64,000 nt of DNA from Myxacorys almedinensis A. GTDB taxonomy: Bacteria > Cyanobacteriota > Cyanobacteriia > Leptolyngbyales > Leptolyngbyaceae. Below the pieces are notes generated by a model. The model saw only the letters and a list, made by a program, of their open reading frames with translations. It ran no database searches and was not told the DNA's origin. The stretch's first letter is position 1. Each line of letters begins with the position of its first letter. The stretch covers positions 47,660-111,659 of the forward strand of contig NZ_WVIE01000017.1 in the NCBI RefSeq assembly GCF_010091945.1, in the 5' to 3' direction. The translations under genes and the position numbers were made by a program. Shown piece after piece: positions 11,801 through 21,000 of the stretch.

Positions 11801-11902
11801 GCTAGAATCCATAGATTCACCGCGCAGACGCTTTTCCAGAAGGGCGCGTTTTGCGTCTGAAAGCTGCGATTTTCGAGTTGCGATCGAGTCGTTGTGCTGC
11901 AT
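5801..11902 (-). CDS. NRPS: C - A(Ser) - PCP - E - C
   Basis: This 2033-residue synthetase adds one residue and provides the condensation domain for the next. The first C domain (about 45-480) has HHIVSDAW near residue 182. The A domain (about 500-1010) has specificity residues that read D-V-W-H-F-S-L-I-D by eye, close to the Ser code DVWHLSLID. The PCP has GGDS near 1048, the form usual before epimerases. The E domain (about 1105-1550) carries HHLVVDGVSW near 1237. A final C domain (about 1560-1990) opens with LSPAQQGILFHTL and has HHLILDGW near 1705, the DCL type expected after E. No A or PCP follows; they lie on the protein encoded at 202-4719, with the free TauD in between. Predicted product: D-Ser, passed on to beta-hydroxy-Asp. 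The last 40 residues are a charged tail that may dock with a partner. Confidence 0.93.
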   Translation of the reverse strand: MQHNDSIATRKSQLSDAKRALLEKRLRGESMDSSQQSIVARRPAQVGNPLSFSQQRMWILNQLEPENAVYNIPTVLHLQGCLNVPALEQSLNEILQRHEVLRSGFVAHQGQPLQVIHPIVTLKIPVVDLSEKSTAQQQTEIQRLTIEAAQKPFDLSQVPLLRITLLRLRSSEHVILCTIHHIVSDAWSAQVLMRELVVLYRAFSQGNPSPLPELPIQYADFAYWQRESLKGDRLNTHLSYWKEHLHPLPSLLSLPTDYPRPPVQTFRGKSCWLQLSASLTPKLKQLSQQHNATLFMTLLAAFTTLLYRYTQQTDILVGTPIANRTQSVTESLIGCFVNTLVLRTDLSGDPPFSELLARVREATLQAYTHQDLPFEQLIEALNLERTLSHAPLFQVMFGVQNVPTTALVLPELTITPQPLESSTAKFDLSLLFSETEQGLLGGLEYNCDLFAADTIERLIGHLQMLLEGIVTNPRQRLSQLPLLTAAEQQLLIQWNQTQVVYPEQLCLHQRVERQVEKTPDAIAVVFEGQHLSYRELNTRANQLAHFLHRLGVRAEVRVGICLERSLEMAIALLAVLKAGGAYVPLDPDYPCDRLAFVMTDAQVPILLTQQHLKPIVSEFQGQILCLDTDWEQIAQECSTNPNPVASLENLAYVIYTSGSTGKPKGVMNTHRGIDNRLCWMQATYQLTPRDRVLQKTPFSFDVSVWEFFWTLATGACLVMAQPGGHRDSAYLVGLITEQNISVLHFVPSMLQVFLEEPKLSEACCCIRQVFCSGEALPVELQNRFFEQLDATLHNLYGPTEAAIDVTYWECDRHSGQFTVLIGRPIANTQIHLLDHSLQPVPIGVPGELYIGGMGLARGYLDRPALTAERFISHPFSDVPGARLYRTGDLARYRADGAIEFLGRTDYQVKIRGFRIELGEIEAVLSQYPQIREAVVVAREEATGQKHLVAYGVLRNHEEITIQALRNWLNQRLPEHMIPSAFVWLEQMPLTPSGKIDRRALPAPEIARSRLAARYIAPQTPVEQQLVGIWSQVLAIETIGVQDNFFELGGDSILSLQIIAKANQAGLHLTPKQLFQHQTIQALAAVVGTASHAIAEQGVVIGSLPLTPIQHWFFEQSLPDTHHWNQAVLLTVHQQMDFTVLKQVMQQLLSHHDALQSRFYQEGNCWKAVNAELSPDPCAAIDLSELPDTQQNSAMVRAIEQLQASLNLAEGALIRVVWFNFGAGKSSRLLFIIHHLVVDGVSWRILLEDFQMLYQQQLQGRAMQLPAKTTAFKQWAQQLQLYSQSEELQQTQTYWLSRSWIELLPIDFPNGINTVANTHTLSVNLSQAETQTLLQQVPIVYRTQINDLLLTALVQAFAQWTGTSRLLVNLEGHGREQLWEDIDLSRTVGWFTTLFPVQLDLTNITDPAEALKSIKEQLRRIPTRGLSYGVLRYLNQDTVKPLRSLPQAQVSFNYLGQFDQLLPESSLFELAPESAAPLQSLSGSRYHLLDIQAGVTGGQLHLNCTYSQAVHQSATIAALMQAFVASLRTLIDHCLSLGAGGSTPSDFPIAELDQITLDRLVGSDRTIEDLYPLSPAQQGILFHTLYAPDHGLYSTQLSFNLCGKLDTVVLQQTWQRIVDRHPVFRTAFVWEGLDRPLQVVRQQASLSWQEADWRNLSSEQQQAQIAALLKDDRQRGFQIHQAPLSRILLIRLTEDTYRFIWHFHHLILDGWSVPLVFQEVFATYERLYQEQSVLAPPTRPYRDYITWLINQDLASAEAFWSRMLQGFTTPTRFSNSVAKIDRASEAAILSRSFTLQTTAALQSLVQQHRLTLNTLIQGVWALLLSYHSGSEDVVFGATTAGRPVTLSDSNSMIGMFINTLPVRVQINPAAAFIPWLQAIQVQQSEARQYEYTPLVQIQRWSDLAPGLPLFESLIVFENYPIDESLRQRSTQLEIQRVSSSVNNGYPLTVRVIPETELSLQLLYDPTRLDADVMNQWLQCFSTVLRQIVEQPEVPLKELITWIVAAEQQHQQTKAQELEQLSLQRLKLTKRRKQH

Positions 11903-11908
11903 AATCTT

Positions 11909-14900
11909 CTATCCCACCTTTTGAACAAGTTCTTGCGCTTCTGTTTCGGTTAGTTCTTCAATTTCCACCAGCAGGATTGCCTCGATCTGCTCAGCGACCT
12001 CTGCAACCGTATGCGCCTCAAATAGTTGACGCAGTGGAAGTTCCACCTGAAAGGTCTGGCGTAATCGAGCTAGTACTTGAGTTGCCAACAGGGAGTGTCC
12101 GCCTAGCTCAAAGAAGTTGTCGTAAATGCCAACCGTTTCCAATCCCAGAATTTCTGACCAGATGGCGGCGATCGTCGTTTCAACCGAATTGCGAGGCGCA
12201 ACATAAGATTGGGCAGATCTAGCTTTTTCAGGTAGCGGCAGTGCGTGACGATCGACTTTACCGTTGATAGTTAGTGGCAGTGCTTTTAACTCCACAAAGG
12301 TAGCAGGAATCATATATTCCGGTAGTTTCTGCTTCAAAAATTGGCGGAGTTCTAACACAGGAATTGAGATGGTAGATTTCAGTACTACGTAAGCTGTTAG
12401 CACCAGATTTTTGGGATCATCTTCCCTCAACAGCACGACGGATTCTTTCACATCTCGATGGTGCAACAATAACGCTTCAATTTCTCCCAACTCAATCCGA
12501 AATCCATGCAGTTTAACTTGTTGGTCAACGCGCCCCAAAAATTCCAGGTTGCCGTCGGGTAAATATCGAACCAAATCTCCGGTTTTGTAGAGCCGCTGAT
12601 TAAGCTGATGAGAGATGAACTTTTCAGCAGTTAGATCAGGACGATTCAAATACCCTCGCGCCAGTCCTGCACCACCGATATAAAGTTCACCTGCGACTCC
12701 GATCGACACAGGATTTCCGCTGCCATCCAGAACATAAAGTTGCGTGTTGTCGATCGCTCGCCCGATTGGCACTGTTTCAGAGATGCGCTCGGCTAAAGAC
12801 TCCGGTTTAACCGCGTAAGTGAGTACCCCCACTGTTGTTTCCGTAGGTCCATAATGATTAAAAATTTCACAGGTAGGCATCTGTTGCTGAATCTGCTCAA
12901 TTAAGCTCCAACGGCAAACTTCTCCGCCCAAAATTAATCGCTGTCGGGGCAAAATTTTGGTTGAATCTGGACAATCGAGTAAGGCTTGTAGATGGGAGGG
13001 AACAATTTTGAGACAATCGATCGGGTGCTGGCTAAAATATTCAACCAGCGCTTGGGCATCACAGGTGCGCTCAGCCGCAATGATATGTAAACAGCCGCCA
13101 CTACAGAGACAGGGAAACAGCATCGTATAGCTGAGGTCGGCTGCCAGTGTGGATACGATCGCATAGCTGGCGTTTGGTGGAAAATTCAACCTTGCTGAAA
13201 TGCTGTGCAGGTAGTTGAGAATCTGCCGATGTTCAATCGCCACTCCCTTGGGTTGCCCAGTCGAACCAGAGGTGTAAATGATGTAGGCAATGTTTGTCGG
13301 GGCGATCGCAAGGTTGGGATTCTCAGAACTGGATTGAGCGATCGTTGCTTGATCGTGATCCAAACAAATTACCTGGGACAACGGTTCAGGCAGGCGGTTC
13401 AATAACGATCTCTGGGTGATGACGATCGGCACTTGAGCATCCTGTAAGCGAAACTCTAAGCCAGCAGTTGGTAAGGCTGGATCTAGCGGCAGGTAAGCAC
13501 TTCCTGCTTTCAGGACTGCCAAAATTGCGATAATTAGCTCTAACGATCGCTCCAAATAGATCGCAATTGGAATATCTGGTACAGCCCCGCATTGTTGCAA
13601 GTAATGAGCTAATCGGTTAGCTTGATTGTTTAATTCTCGATAAGTCATCGAGTGATTCTCAAATACCAAAGCAATGGCATCGGGAGTTCGCTCAACTTGC
13701 TGTTCAAATTGCTGAGGCAAACACTCGTTAAGTGGATGATCAACTGCTGTGTTGTTCCATTGAACTAGCAGTTGATCACGGTCTTCCGCACTCAAAAGAT
13801 TAAGTTGAGCGATCGAACATTCTGGTTGACTGGCACTGTCAAGTAGAGTCTGTAGCTGAGATGCGAGACGCGCGATCGCTTGAGTAGAAAACAAGTTGGA
13901 ATTGTACTGCAACTCTATCGTTAGATGACCTGCTTGGGTAAAGCTGTTGAGTTTTAGGTCGAAGCGATCGCTATAAACCTGCTGCCGTTCAATTTCCCAG
14001 GATAGTTCTGACACGGATTGGGATAACTGCTCAGAAAACTCAAAGCTTAAAGGAAAGAATTCTTGATCCTTCAATCCATCAAACCTGTCCTGCCACTCCT
14101 CCATTTCCTGCCAAGTTTGATGAATCTGACGCAACACTTCGCTGAATAACATCTCTTCTGTTAAACAACTCTTTAATGGTAAAGACTGGCTCAATAAGCC
14201 AACAACAGACTCTAATTCTTCATACTGTTGATAGCTCCAAACAACTCCGGTCGTGATCTCTGTTTGTCCAGTAAGCCGCCTGATCAACACCTGCCAGCAC
14301 GCTAGTAGAAAGAGCGCGATCGATACACCATACCGCTCTGCTGTCGCTTGAATTTGAGTGTTAATTTCAGGCGAGAGGGGAACAGAATAAACCTGTGGCT
14401 TAAATGAAGTGATACCATCTGAGATCACTCTAAATGGCAACTTTAATGAGGTTAGCTGCGAATTTTGCTGCCAGTACGATTCCGCAATGTTGTTTTCTTC
14501 TAACAGTTCATTCTGCCACTCTGAGAACTGCACATACTGCACCACTTCCTCTGGTGAAATTTGATCAGTTGAGTTGTGCGTGTAAGCTTGAAATAGATCC
14601 TTTAGCAAATTTTGCAGACTTTTTGTATCTGCACAGAGCGCAGGCAATGTCAGAACTAACAAGAATTTCTGGGGTGACAGTGCAAGTAAGAGCGATCGCA
14701 ATAATGGTAACTGCTCTAGATTATCGAACTCGCCTTGCTCCGCTGTAATTAACTGTTCGATCTGAGAGGCTTGGGTTTTAGAATCTTCAGCGCTTAGATC
14801 GAGGTGTCGCCAGTTAATTGAAGCTACAGGATGAATAACTTGCAGCGGTTGTTTCATCCCAGCCCGACGACCAAACGTAGTTCGTAAACTGTCATGGCGA

Positions 14901-15058
14901 TTCACGACAGCTTGGAGAGCGGCGTGTAGGCGATCGACATCAATCTCTCTCAACCGAATCACAGATTGAGCAACATAGCGATCACCAGATGCCTGTAGCG
15001 CCCATAATCGATTTTGTTGAGGAGACAACCTGTATCCTGTAATGATTGGGTCTTGCAT
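11909..15058 (-). CDS. NRPS module: interface domain - A(Asp) - PCP
   Basis: This 1049-residue protein loads Asp for the first hydroxylated position. The N-terminal condensation-like domain (about 1-430) starts with GYRLSPQQ, like the protein at 202-4719. Its catalytic HHxxxDG is replaced by LPALCADTKS near residue 139, so it should not form peptide bonds. The best match is the interface-domain family that pairs with TauD hydroxylases. The A domain has TSGSTGQPKG near residue 597 and specificity residues D-L-T-K-I-G-H-V-G, the same as the second Asp module. The PCP carries GGHS near 987. There is no epimerase, so this Asp should keep its L alpha-centre. The active C domain and the TauD that serve it are both fused to the C-terminus of the upstream synthetase, 17 bases away. 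Confidence 0.92.
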   Translation of the reverse strand: MQDPIITGYRLSPQQNRLWALQASGDRYVAQSVIRLREIDVDRLHAALQAVVNRHDSLRTTFGRRAGMKQPLQVIHPVASINWRHLDLSAEDSKTQASQIEQLITAEQGEFDNLEQLPLLRSLLLALSPQKFLLVLTLPALCADTKSLQNLLKDLFQAYTHNSTDQISPEEVVQYVQFSEWQNELLEENNIAESYWQQNSQLTSLKLPFRVISDGITSFKPQVYSVPLSPEINTQIQATAERYGVSIALFLLACWQVLIRRLTGQTEITTGVVWSYQQYEELESVVGLLSQSLPLKSCLTEEMLFSEVLRQIHQTWQEMEEWQDRFDGLKDQEFFPLSFEFSEQLSQSVSELSWEIERQQVYSDRFDLKLNSFTQAGHLTIELQYNSNLFSTQAIARLASQLQTLLDSASQPECSIAQLNLLSAEDRDQLLVQWNNTAVDHPLNECLPQQFEQQVERTPDAIALVFENHSMTYRELNNQANRLAHYLQQCGAVPDIPIAIYLERSLELIIAILAVLKAGSAYLPLDPALPTAGLEFRLQDAQVPIVITQRSLLNRLPEPLSQVICLDHDQATIAQSSSENPNLAIAPTNIAYIIYTSGSTGQPKGVAIEHRQILNYLHSISARLNFPPNASYAIVSTLAADLSYTMLFPCLCSGGCLHIIAAERTCDAQALVEYFSQHPIDCLKIVPSHLQALLDCPDSTKILPRQRLILGGEVCRWSLIEQIQQQMPTCEIFNHYGPTETTVGVLTYAVKPESLAERISETVPIGRAIDNTQLYVLDGSGNPVSIGVAGELYIGGAGLARGYLNRPDLTAEKFISHQLNQRLYKTGDLVRYLPDGNLEFLGRVDQQVKLHGFRIELGEIEALLLHHRDVKESVVLLREDDPKNLVLTAYVVLKSTISIPVLELRQFLKQKLPEYMIPATFVELKALPLTINGKVDRHALPLPEKARSAQSYVAPRNSVETTIAAIWSEILGLETVGIYDNFFELGGHSLLATQVLARLRQTFQVELPLRQLFEAHTVAEVAEQIEAILLVEIEELTETEAQELVQKVG

Positions 15059-15075
15059 AGATGTATTTCTCCCGT

Positions 15076-18000
15076 TTAAGTTTGACTAGCGGATGGGAGG
15101 CGATCGAGGCTCATTTCCCCCATTGCCACAACAATTTTGCGGAACCCAACGTAAGGATTGCGCCCGTGAGCAACCAGCAGATTATCCAGCATCAAAATGT
15201 CTCCTGACTGCCAAGTAAACTGCTGCTTTAACTGTTGATAAAGTTCTTGAATTTCCGTTAAAACGGACGCTTCAATATCAGATCCATCGCCGTAATAAAC
15301 CTGCCGAGGTAAAGTTTCCGCGCCAAATAAATCTAGCAGGGATGCCTGAACGGACAGATCCAAAAATGACAGATGATGTAGTTGTAATTGATTGAAAAAT
15401 ACCCACTCCTGAGTCTTCGGATGCTGAACGATCGCAGGTCGAATTTGACGAGTTCTTAAACCGTCGTGGTTCAGCCATTCAAACTCAATTCCGGCTTGGC
15501 GACAGTAGGTTTCAACAACGGTTCGATCGCGGGTGCGGAAGAAATCTTGCCAGCTTACATCCAACCCTTTTGTATAGTTGCGGACGTACATCAGTTGCTT
15601 CTCTAACAATCGATCGCGGACTGCTGGGCTGAGATGCTGATACATCTGCCGACAATCGACGATCGGGGTTTCTCCCCCTTGCTCAGCAGGCTGCACACAG
15701 TAAAACCAGATTTTCATCGGATAGCGATGCAGGTGAGAGCTTTCGTTGTGAAACAGAATCGCTTTATCAGCAGGATAGGGAGTGGAGCCGTACACTTTTC
15801 CACTAATGCCTGCTCTGGGCAAATCGCCATATTCCTCAAATAACTCTGGACAAATTGCTTGAGCAACCTGCTCAAACGCTTGAGCCGATGGAACCTGAAA
15901 GCCCCGAAATAGAATGCCTCCATGCTGCAATAGCTGGGTTTCAATCCAGACGCGATTTTCCCTTGCCCAATCTGCTACGTCTAAGGACTCGATCGCGGGT
16001 TCCGCTACTAGCGGCATCGGACAATGAGATTGCAGAACTCGTGTTTTAATCAGTTCTCCTTGCGGTAGGCTGATCGCTTTCGGCGCGATTTGCTTAAATT
16101 TCTTCAGGTTCTCTAGCTTGCGTTGTTGTTGAGCAATGGCTTTTTGTGCTTTCTCGGCATCGGTGTACAGGTTCAGATCACCTACAGGTGTATCGGGTTG
16201 AGCCACAATACTGTTAAGCAAGGTTTCAAACTGTCGTGATAAGGTTGCGATCGTGTCTGGACGAAACAGATCTGTGCGGTAATTCCAGGTGCCGACAGTT
16301 CCCTGATCTGTATCTTCCATAAACAATGCTAAATCGAATTTAGCGGCTCCTGTTTCAACCACTAGAGGCGTTGCGGTTAATCCAGCCAACTCGATCGGCG
16401 GCATGGGAGCATTTTGCAAAACAAACAAAACTTGAAACAGGGGCGTGTGGCTGCGGCGATCAAGACGTAAAGCATCCACTAAGCGAGAAAATGGTAAATC
16501 CTGATGGGCATAGGCTTCGAGCGTCACCGTCCGTACCTGTTGCAGCAAGTTTCTAAAGCTGGGATTTCCGGAAAGATCCGAACGGATCACCAGCAAATTA
16601 ACGAAGAAGCCAATTAATGGCTCGACTCCAGCATGGTTGCGGTTTGCCACATCGGTGCCGACGACAATATCTTCTGCTCCGCTGTAACGGTGAAGCAGCG
16701 TTTGAAAAGCTGCCAGCAGCGTCATGAACAATGTCGCTCCCGCTTGACGGCTCAAATTTTTCAGCGCGACAGACAAACTGGGAGGGAAGGTGAAAGTGGC
16801 GATCGCGCCCGGTGCTGCTGGAGTGGATTGGGGCGGATCAATCGGTAGCTTCAGTTGGGGCAATCCAGCCAGTTTCCGCTGCCAGTAGGACATCTGCCGC
16901 TGCATCTCTTCTCCCTGCAACCATTGCCGTTGCCATACAGCAAAATCGGCGTACTGAATGGGCAGGGCTGGCAGTAGAGAAGGATTTCCTGCAAGTAAGG
17001 CGTTGTAGCAAGCGGTCAATTCTTGCACTAGCACACCTAGTGACCAGCCATCTGAAACAATATGGTGTAAGGTCAACAGCGCCACATGCTCAGACTCCGA
17101 CAGCCGCAGCAGTGTACTCCGCATTAATGAACCTTGCGCCAAATCGAAGGGGAGACGAGCCGCTTCGGTCATTAATTGCTGTAGCTCCAGATTTCGTTGT
17201 GTTGGCTCCAGGCTACTGAGATCAACAATGGGAACTTTTACCGTCTGTGTGGAAGCAATGACTTGAACAGGGTTGCCATTGACGATCGTAAACGTGGTTC
17301 GCAAAATCTCATGGCGCTGCACGATCGTGTTTAAACTCTGCTCCAGAATGGCGACATTCAAGGAACCGCTCAAGCGTAAAGCGATCGGCATGTTGTAAGC
17401 GAAATCGCCGGGTTGCAGTTGATCCAGAAACCACAGTCGCTCCTGAGCAAATGACAGCGGCAAATTGTCTCGTTGAAGAACGGGTTCGATCAGTGGAACA
17501 GGGTATGTCGGAGTAGCTTGCATCTGCGATCGTACTTCCTCTGCTAGGGCTGCAATGGTGGGAGCTTCAAACAGACAACGGAGTGGAAGTTCGACTTGAA
17601 ACGATTCCCGAATGCGTGAGATCACCTGCGTGGCAATTAGGGAGTGACCGCCGTGTTCAAAGAAATTGGCATCCATGCCAACCGACTCCACGCCAAGTAC
17701 CTGCTTCCAGATCTCCGCGATCGCGGACTCGATCGGATCGCGGGGTGCCACAACAATCTCGGTTGCCTGAGATTGGACAGACGCTAGAGCCGCCAATGCC
17801 TGGCGATCGATTTTGCGATTCGGAGTCAAGGGAAACGATTCCAGCACCCGGAATTCGCTAGGCACCATGTATTCTGGTAGCTTCGCTTTGAGAAATTCCC
17901 GTAGGCAAGCGGCGGCGATCGCTGGATCATTCAGCACAACAAACGCCAAAAGATGCGGATGAGCTTCTCCGGCAATCAGGACAACTGCCTGACTTACCAG

Positions 18001-21000
18001 AGGATGCTGAGCTAGCACTGCCTCGATCTCGCCCAACTCAATCCGAAATCCCCGCAGCTTCACCTGATAGTCCATCCGCCCCACATACTCGACGTTGCCA
18101 TCCGCTCGATACTTCACTCGGTCTCCTGTCCGATACAATCGCGCTCCTGGGACTGCACTGAATTTATCCGGTACAAATCGCTCTGCTGTCAGGTCGGCTC
18201 GTCCGACATAGCCGTGTGCCAGTCCTGCACCCCCGATGTACAGTTCTCCCACTACCCCGATCGGCACAGGGTGCTGCTGCTCATCGAGGATGTAGAGTTG
18301 TGTGTTAGCGATCGGCTGTCCTATCACCGCAGCATCGTTGGGATGTCTGAGGTGATGGCGAGTAGACCAAATGGTGGTTTCAGTGGGCCCATAGAGATTC
18401 CACAGTGCTGCCCCGCGTGGTAACAACTGTGCTGCAAGGTCAGGAGTGAGTGCCTCTCCGCCACATAGCAGGGTGAGAGTTGGACTACCAGACCAACCTG
18501 CTGCTAGCAGCAGTCGCCAAGTAGCAGGGGTCGCTTGCATAAAGGTAGCTTGAGTTTGGGTTAGGATTTCTGCCAAGCGTTGACCATCTCCAGTGATAGA
18601 TCGCTCTACCAGTTCCACCGTCGCCCCAACGATTAGCGGCAAGAGTAATTCCAGCACCGCGATGTCAAACGAGAGCGAGGTCACAGACAGCAGCACATCA
18701 CCCGGACGCAAGTTCAAGTCCTGCTGCATCGAGTAGAGGAAGTTGACCACAGCGCGATGGGGAATTTGCACCCCTTTCGGTTTGCCTGTGGAACCAGAGG
18801 TGTAGAGGATGTATGCCAGAGCGTCGGGGAGAATTGGGCAGGGTAGGGGAGATCGAGATGAGCCATCACTCCAGACTTGATCGAGCGGCAGAACTCGACC
18901 TGCAAAGGGAAAGGGAGTTTTTAGGGCGGTGTCAGACAGCAGCACCGCAACTTGAGCATCCGCGAGAATGAAGGTGAGGCGATCAACCGGATAAGCAGGG
19001 TCGAGGGGAACATAAGTGCCACCTGCTTTGAGCACCGCGAGTAGGGCAATCAGCAGGTTCGGAGAACGCTCTAGGAACAGACCGACGCGGGTTTCTGAAG
19101 TGACTCCCACTTGTTGTAGATGATGAGCAAGGTGATTGGCACGCTGGTTGAGGGTGTCATAAGTCAGCGAGGAGTCCTGGAAGCAGAGGGCGATCGCTTC
19201 TGGGGTTTGTTGCACTTGCGCTTCTACCCATTCGTGCAGGCACAGATTGGGAATCTCGGTTGCTGTTTGGTTCCATTCCACCAGCAGGGTGTGACGCTCT
19301 GCGGACGTTAACAGCGGCAGATCGGCAAGGTGCTGTGCTGGGTCAGCCGCGATTCCTGCCAGCAAAGTCTGAAAATGCTCCAGCAACCGCGCGATCGTGC
19401 AGTCATCGAACAGATCGGTGTTGTACTCCAGTGCCCCCAGCAGTCCTTCCTCCGAGTCGCTAAACACCAGGGTCAGGTCAAACTTAGCGGTGTTCGTTAC
19501 ACTCGCTTGCGGAGTCAAGGTTAAGCCGGAAGTTTCGAGAGGCGCGATCGCTGGATGTACACTCAGCATCACCTGCACCAAGGGAGTATGGCTGGTCTGG
19601 CGCTCCAGGTTCAGTGCCTCGATCACTTGCTCAAACGGCACATCTTGGTGGGCATAGGCTTTCAGCGCCGTTCCACGCACCTGAGCAAGCACCTGAGAAA
19701 ATTGAGGATTGCCTGACAGATCGGTGCGGAGTACCAGCGTATTGAGGAAGCAGCCAATCAGATCGGCAAGCCCTGGATGATGACGATTCGCGATCGGGGT
19801 GCCAATCAAAATATCGGTTTGCTGCGTGTAGCGAGACAGCAACGTGGCAAATGCTGCTAGCAAGGTCATGAACAGCGTTGCTCCGTGCTGCTGTCCTAAT
19901 TGCTGGAGTGCCTGTTTGAGCGGAGGTTGTAGTTGCATCCACTGAGTTTTGCCCCGGAAACTCTGAACGGCTGGACGGGGGCGATCGAGCGGGAGCGGGA
20001 GCAGAGTAGGGGGATTGTGCAATTGCTGCCGCCAGTACGTCAACTGAGTTTGCAGCACGTCTTCCTGTAACCAGCGCCGCTGCCAGTCAGCAAAATCAAC
20101 GTACTGAATCGGGAGTTCTGGTAGTGGAGCAGGTCTGCTGTGGCAGAAGGCATTGTAGAGAACTGCCAGTTCCTGCACCAGAATTTGTGCAGACCAAACA
20201 TCTCCAATCAGGTGATGCAAGGTGACAAACAGCAGGTGTTCAGTCTGCTGGAGTTGCCCGATCGTCACCCGCAACAGGGGAGCCTGGCTCAGGTCAAAGG
20301 CGTGTTGCGCTGCCTCTGCCGCTAGCCGTTGCGTCTCAATTTGCTGCTGGTTGGCTGGGAGGGCTTGCAGATCCACAACGGACAGGTTGAAGCTGAAAGG
20401 TGGGTGAATCACTGCCTGGGGCTGTCCATCCACGGTTGCAATACTGGTTCGCAAGACTTCATGCCGCTGCAAGAGGGCATTAAAACTCTGCTCCAAGGCG
20501 GACAGATTTAGGGAACCGCTCAAGTGCAGCACAGTGGGAATGTTGTAAACCGGATTATTGGGTTCCAACTGCTGCAAAAACCAGATCCGTTGCTGGGCAA
20601 AGGAGAGGGGTAAAGCCCCACTGCGGGGAATGGGTTGAATCGGCTGGAACGACTGGACGATCGCCTGCTCCGCTTCCAGGCTCTCGGCAAATTCTGCGAT
20701 CGTTGGCAACTCAAACAGACGACGCAGCGGCACCTCCACCCGCAAGGTGTCCTGCACCCGTGCAATGACCTGAGCCACCAGCAGCGAATGTCCGCCTAAT
20801 TCAAAAAAGTTATCGTGAATGCCGATCGACTCGCGTCCTAAGACCTGCGCCCAAATTTCAACCAGAGCCGCTTCCGTGGCAGTGCGGGGTGGCACGGAGG
20901 AACTTTCCGCAGGCGTGGCAGCCGGAGCAGGAAGGGCGCGACGATCGACTTTACCATTTGGATTTAGCGGCAGAGCCTCCAGCAGCACGCAGACAGAGGG

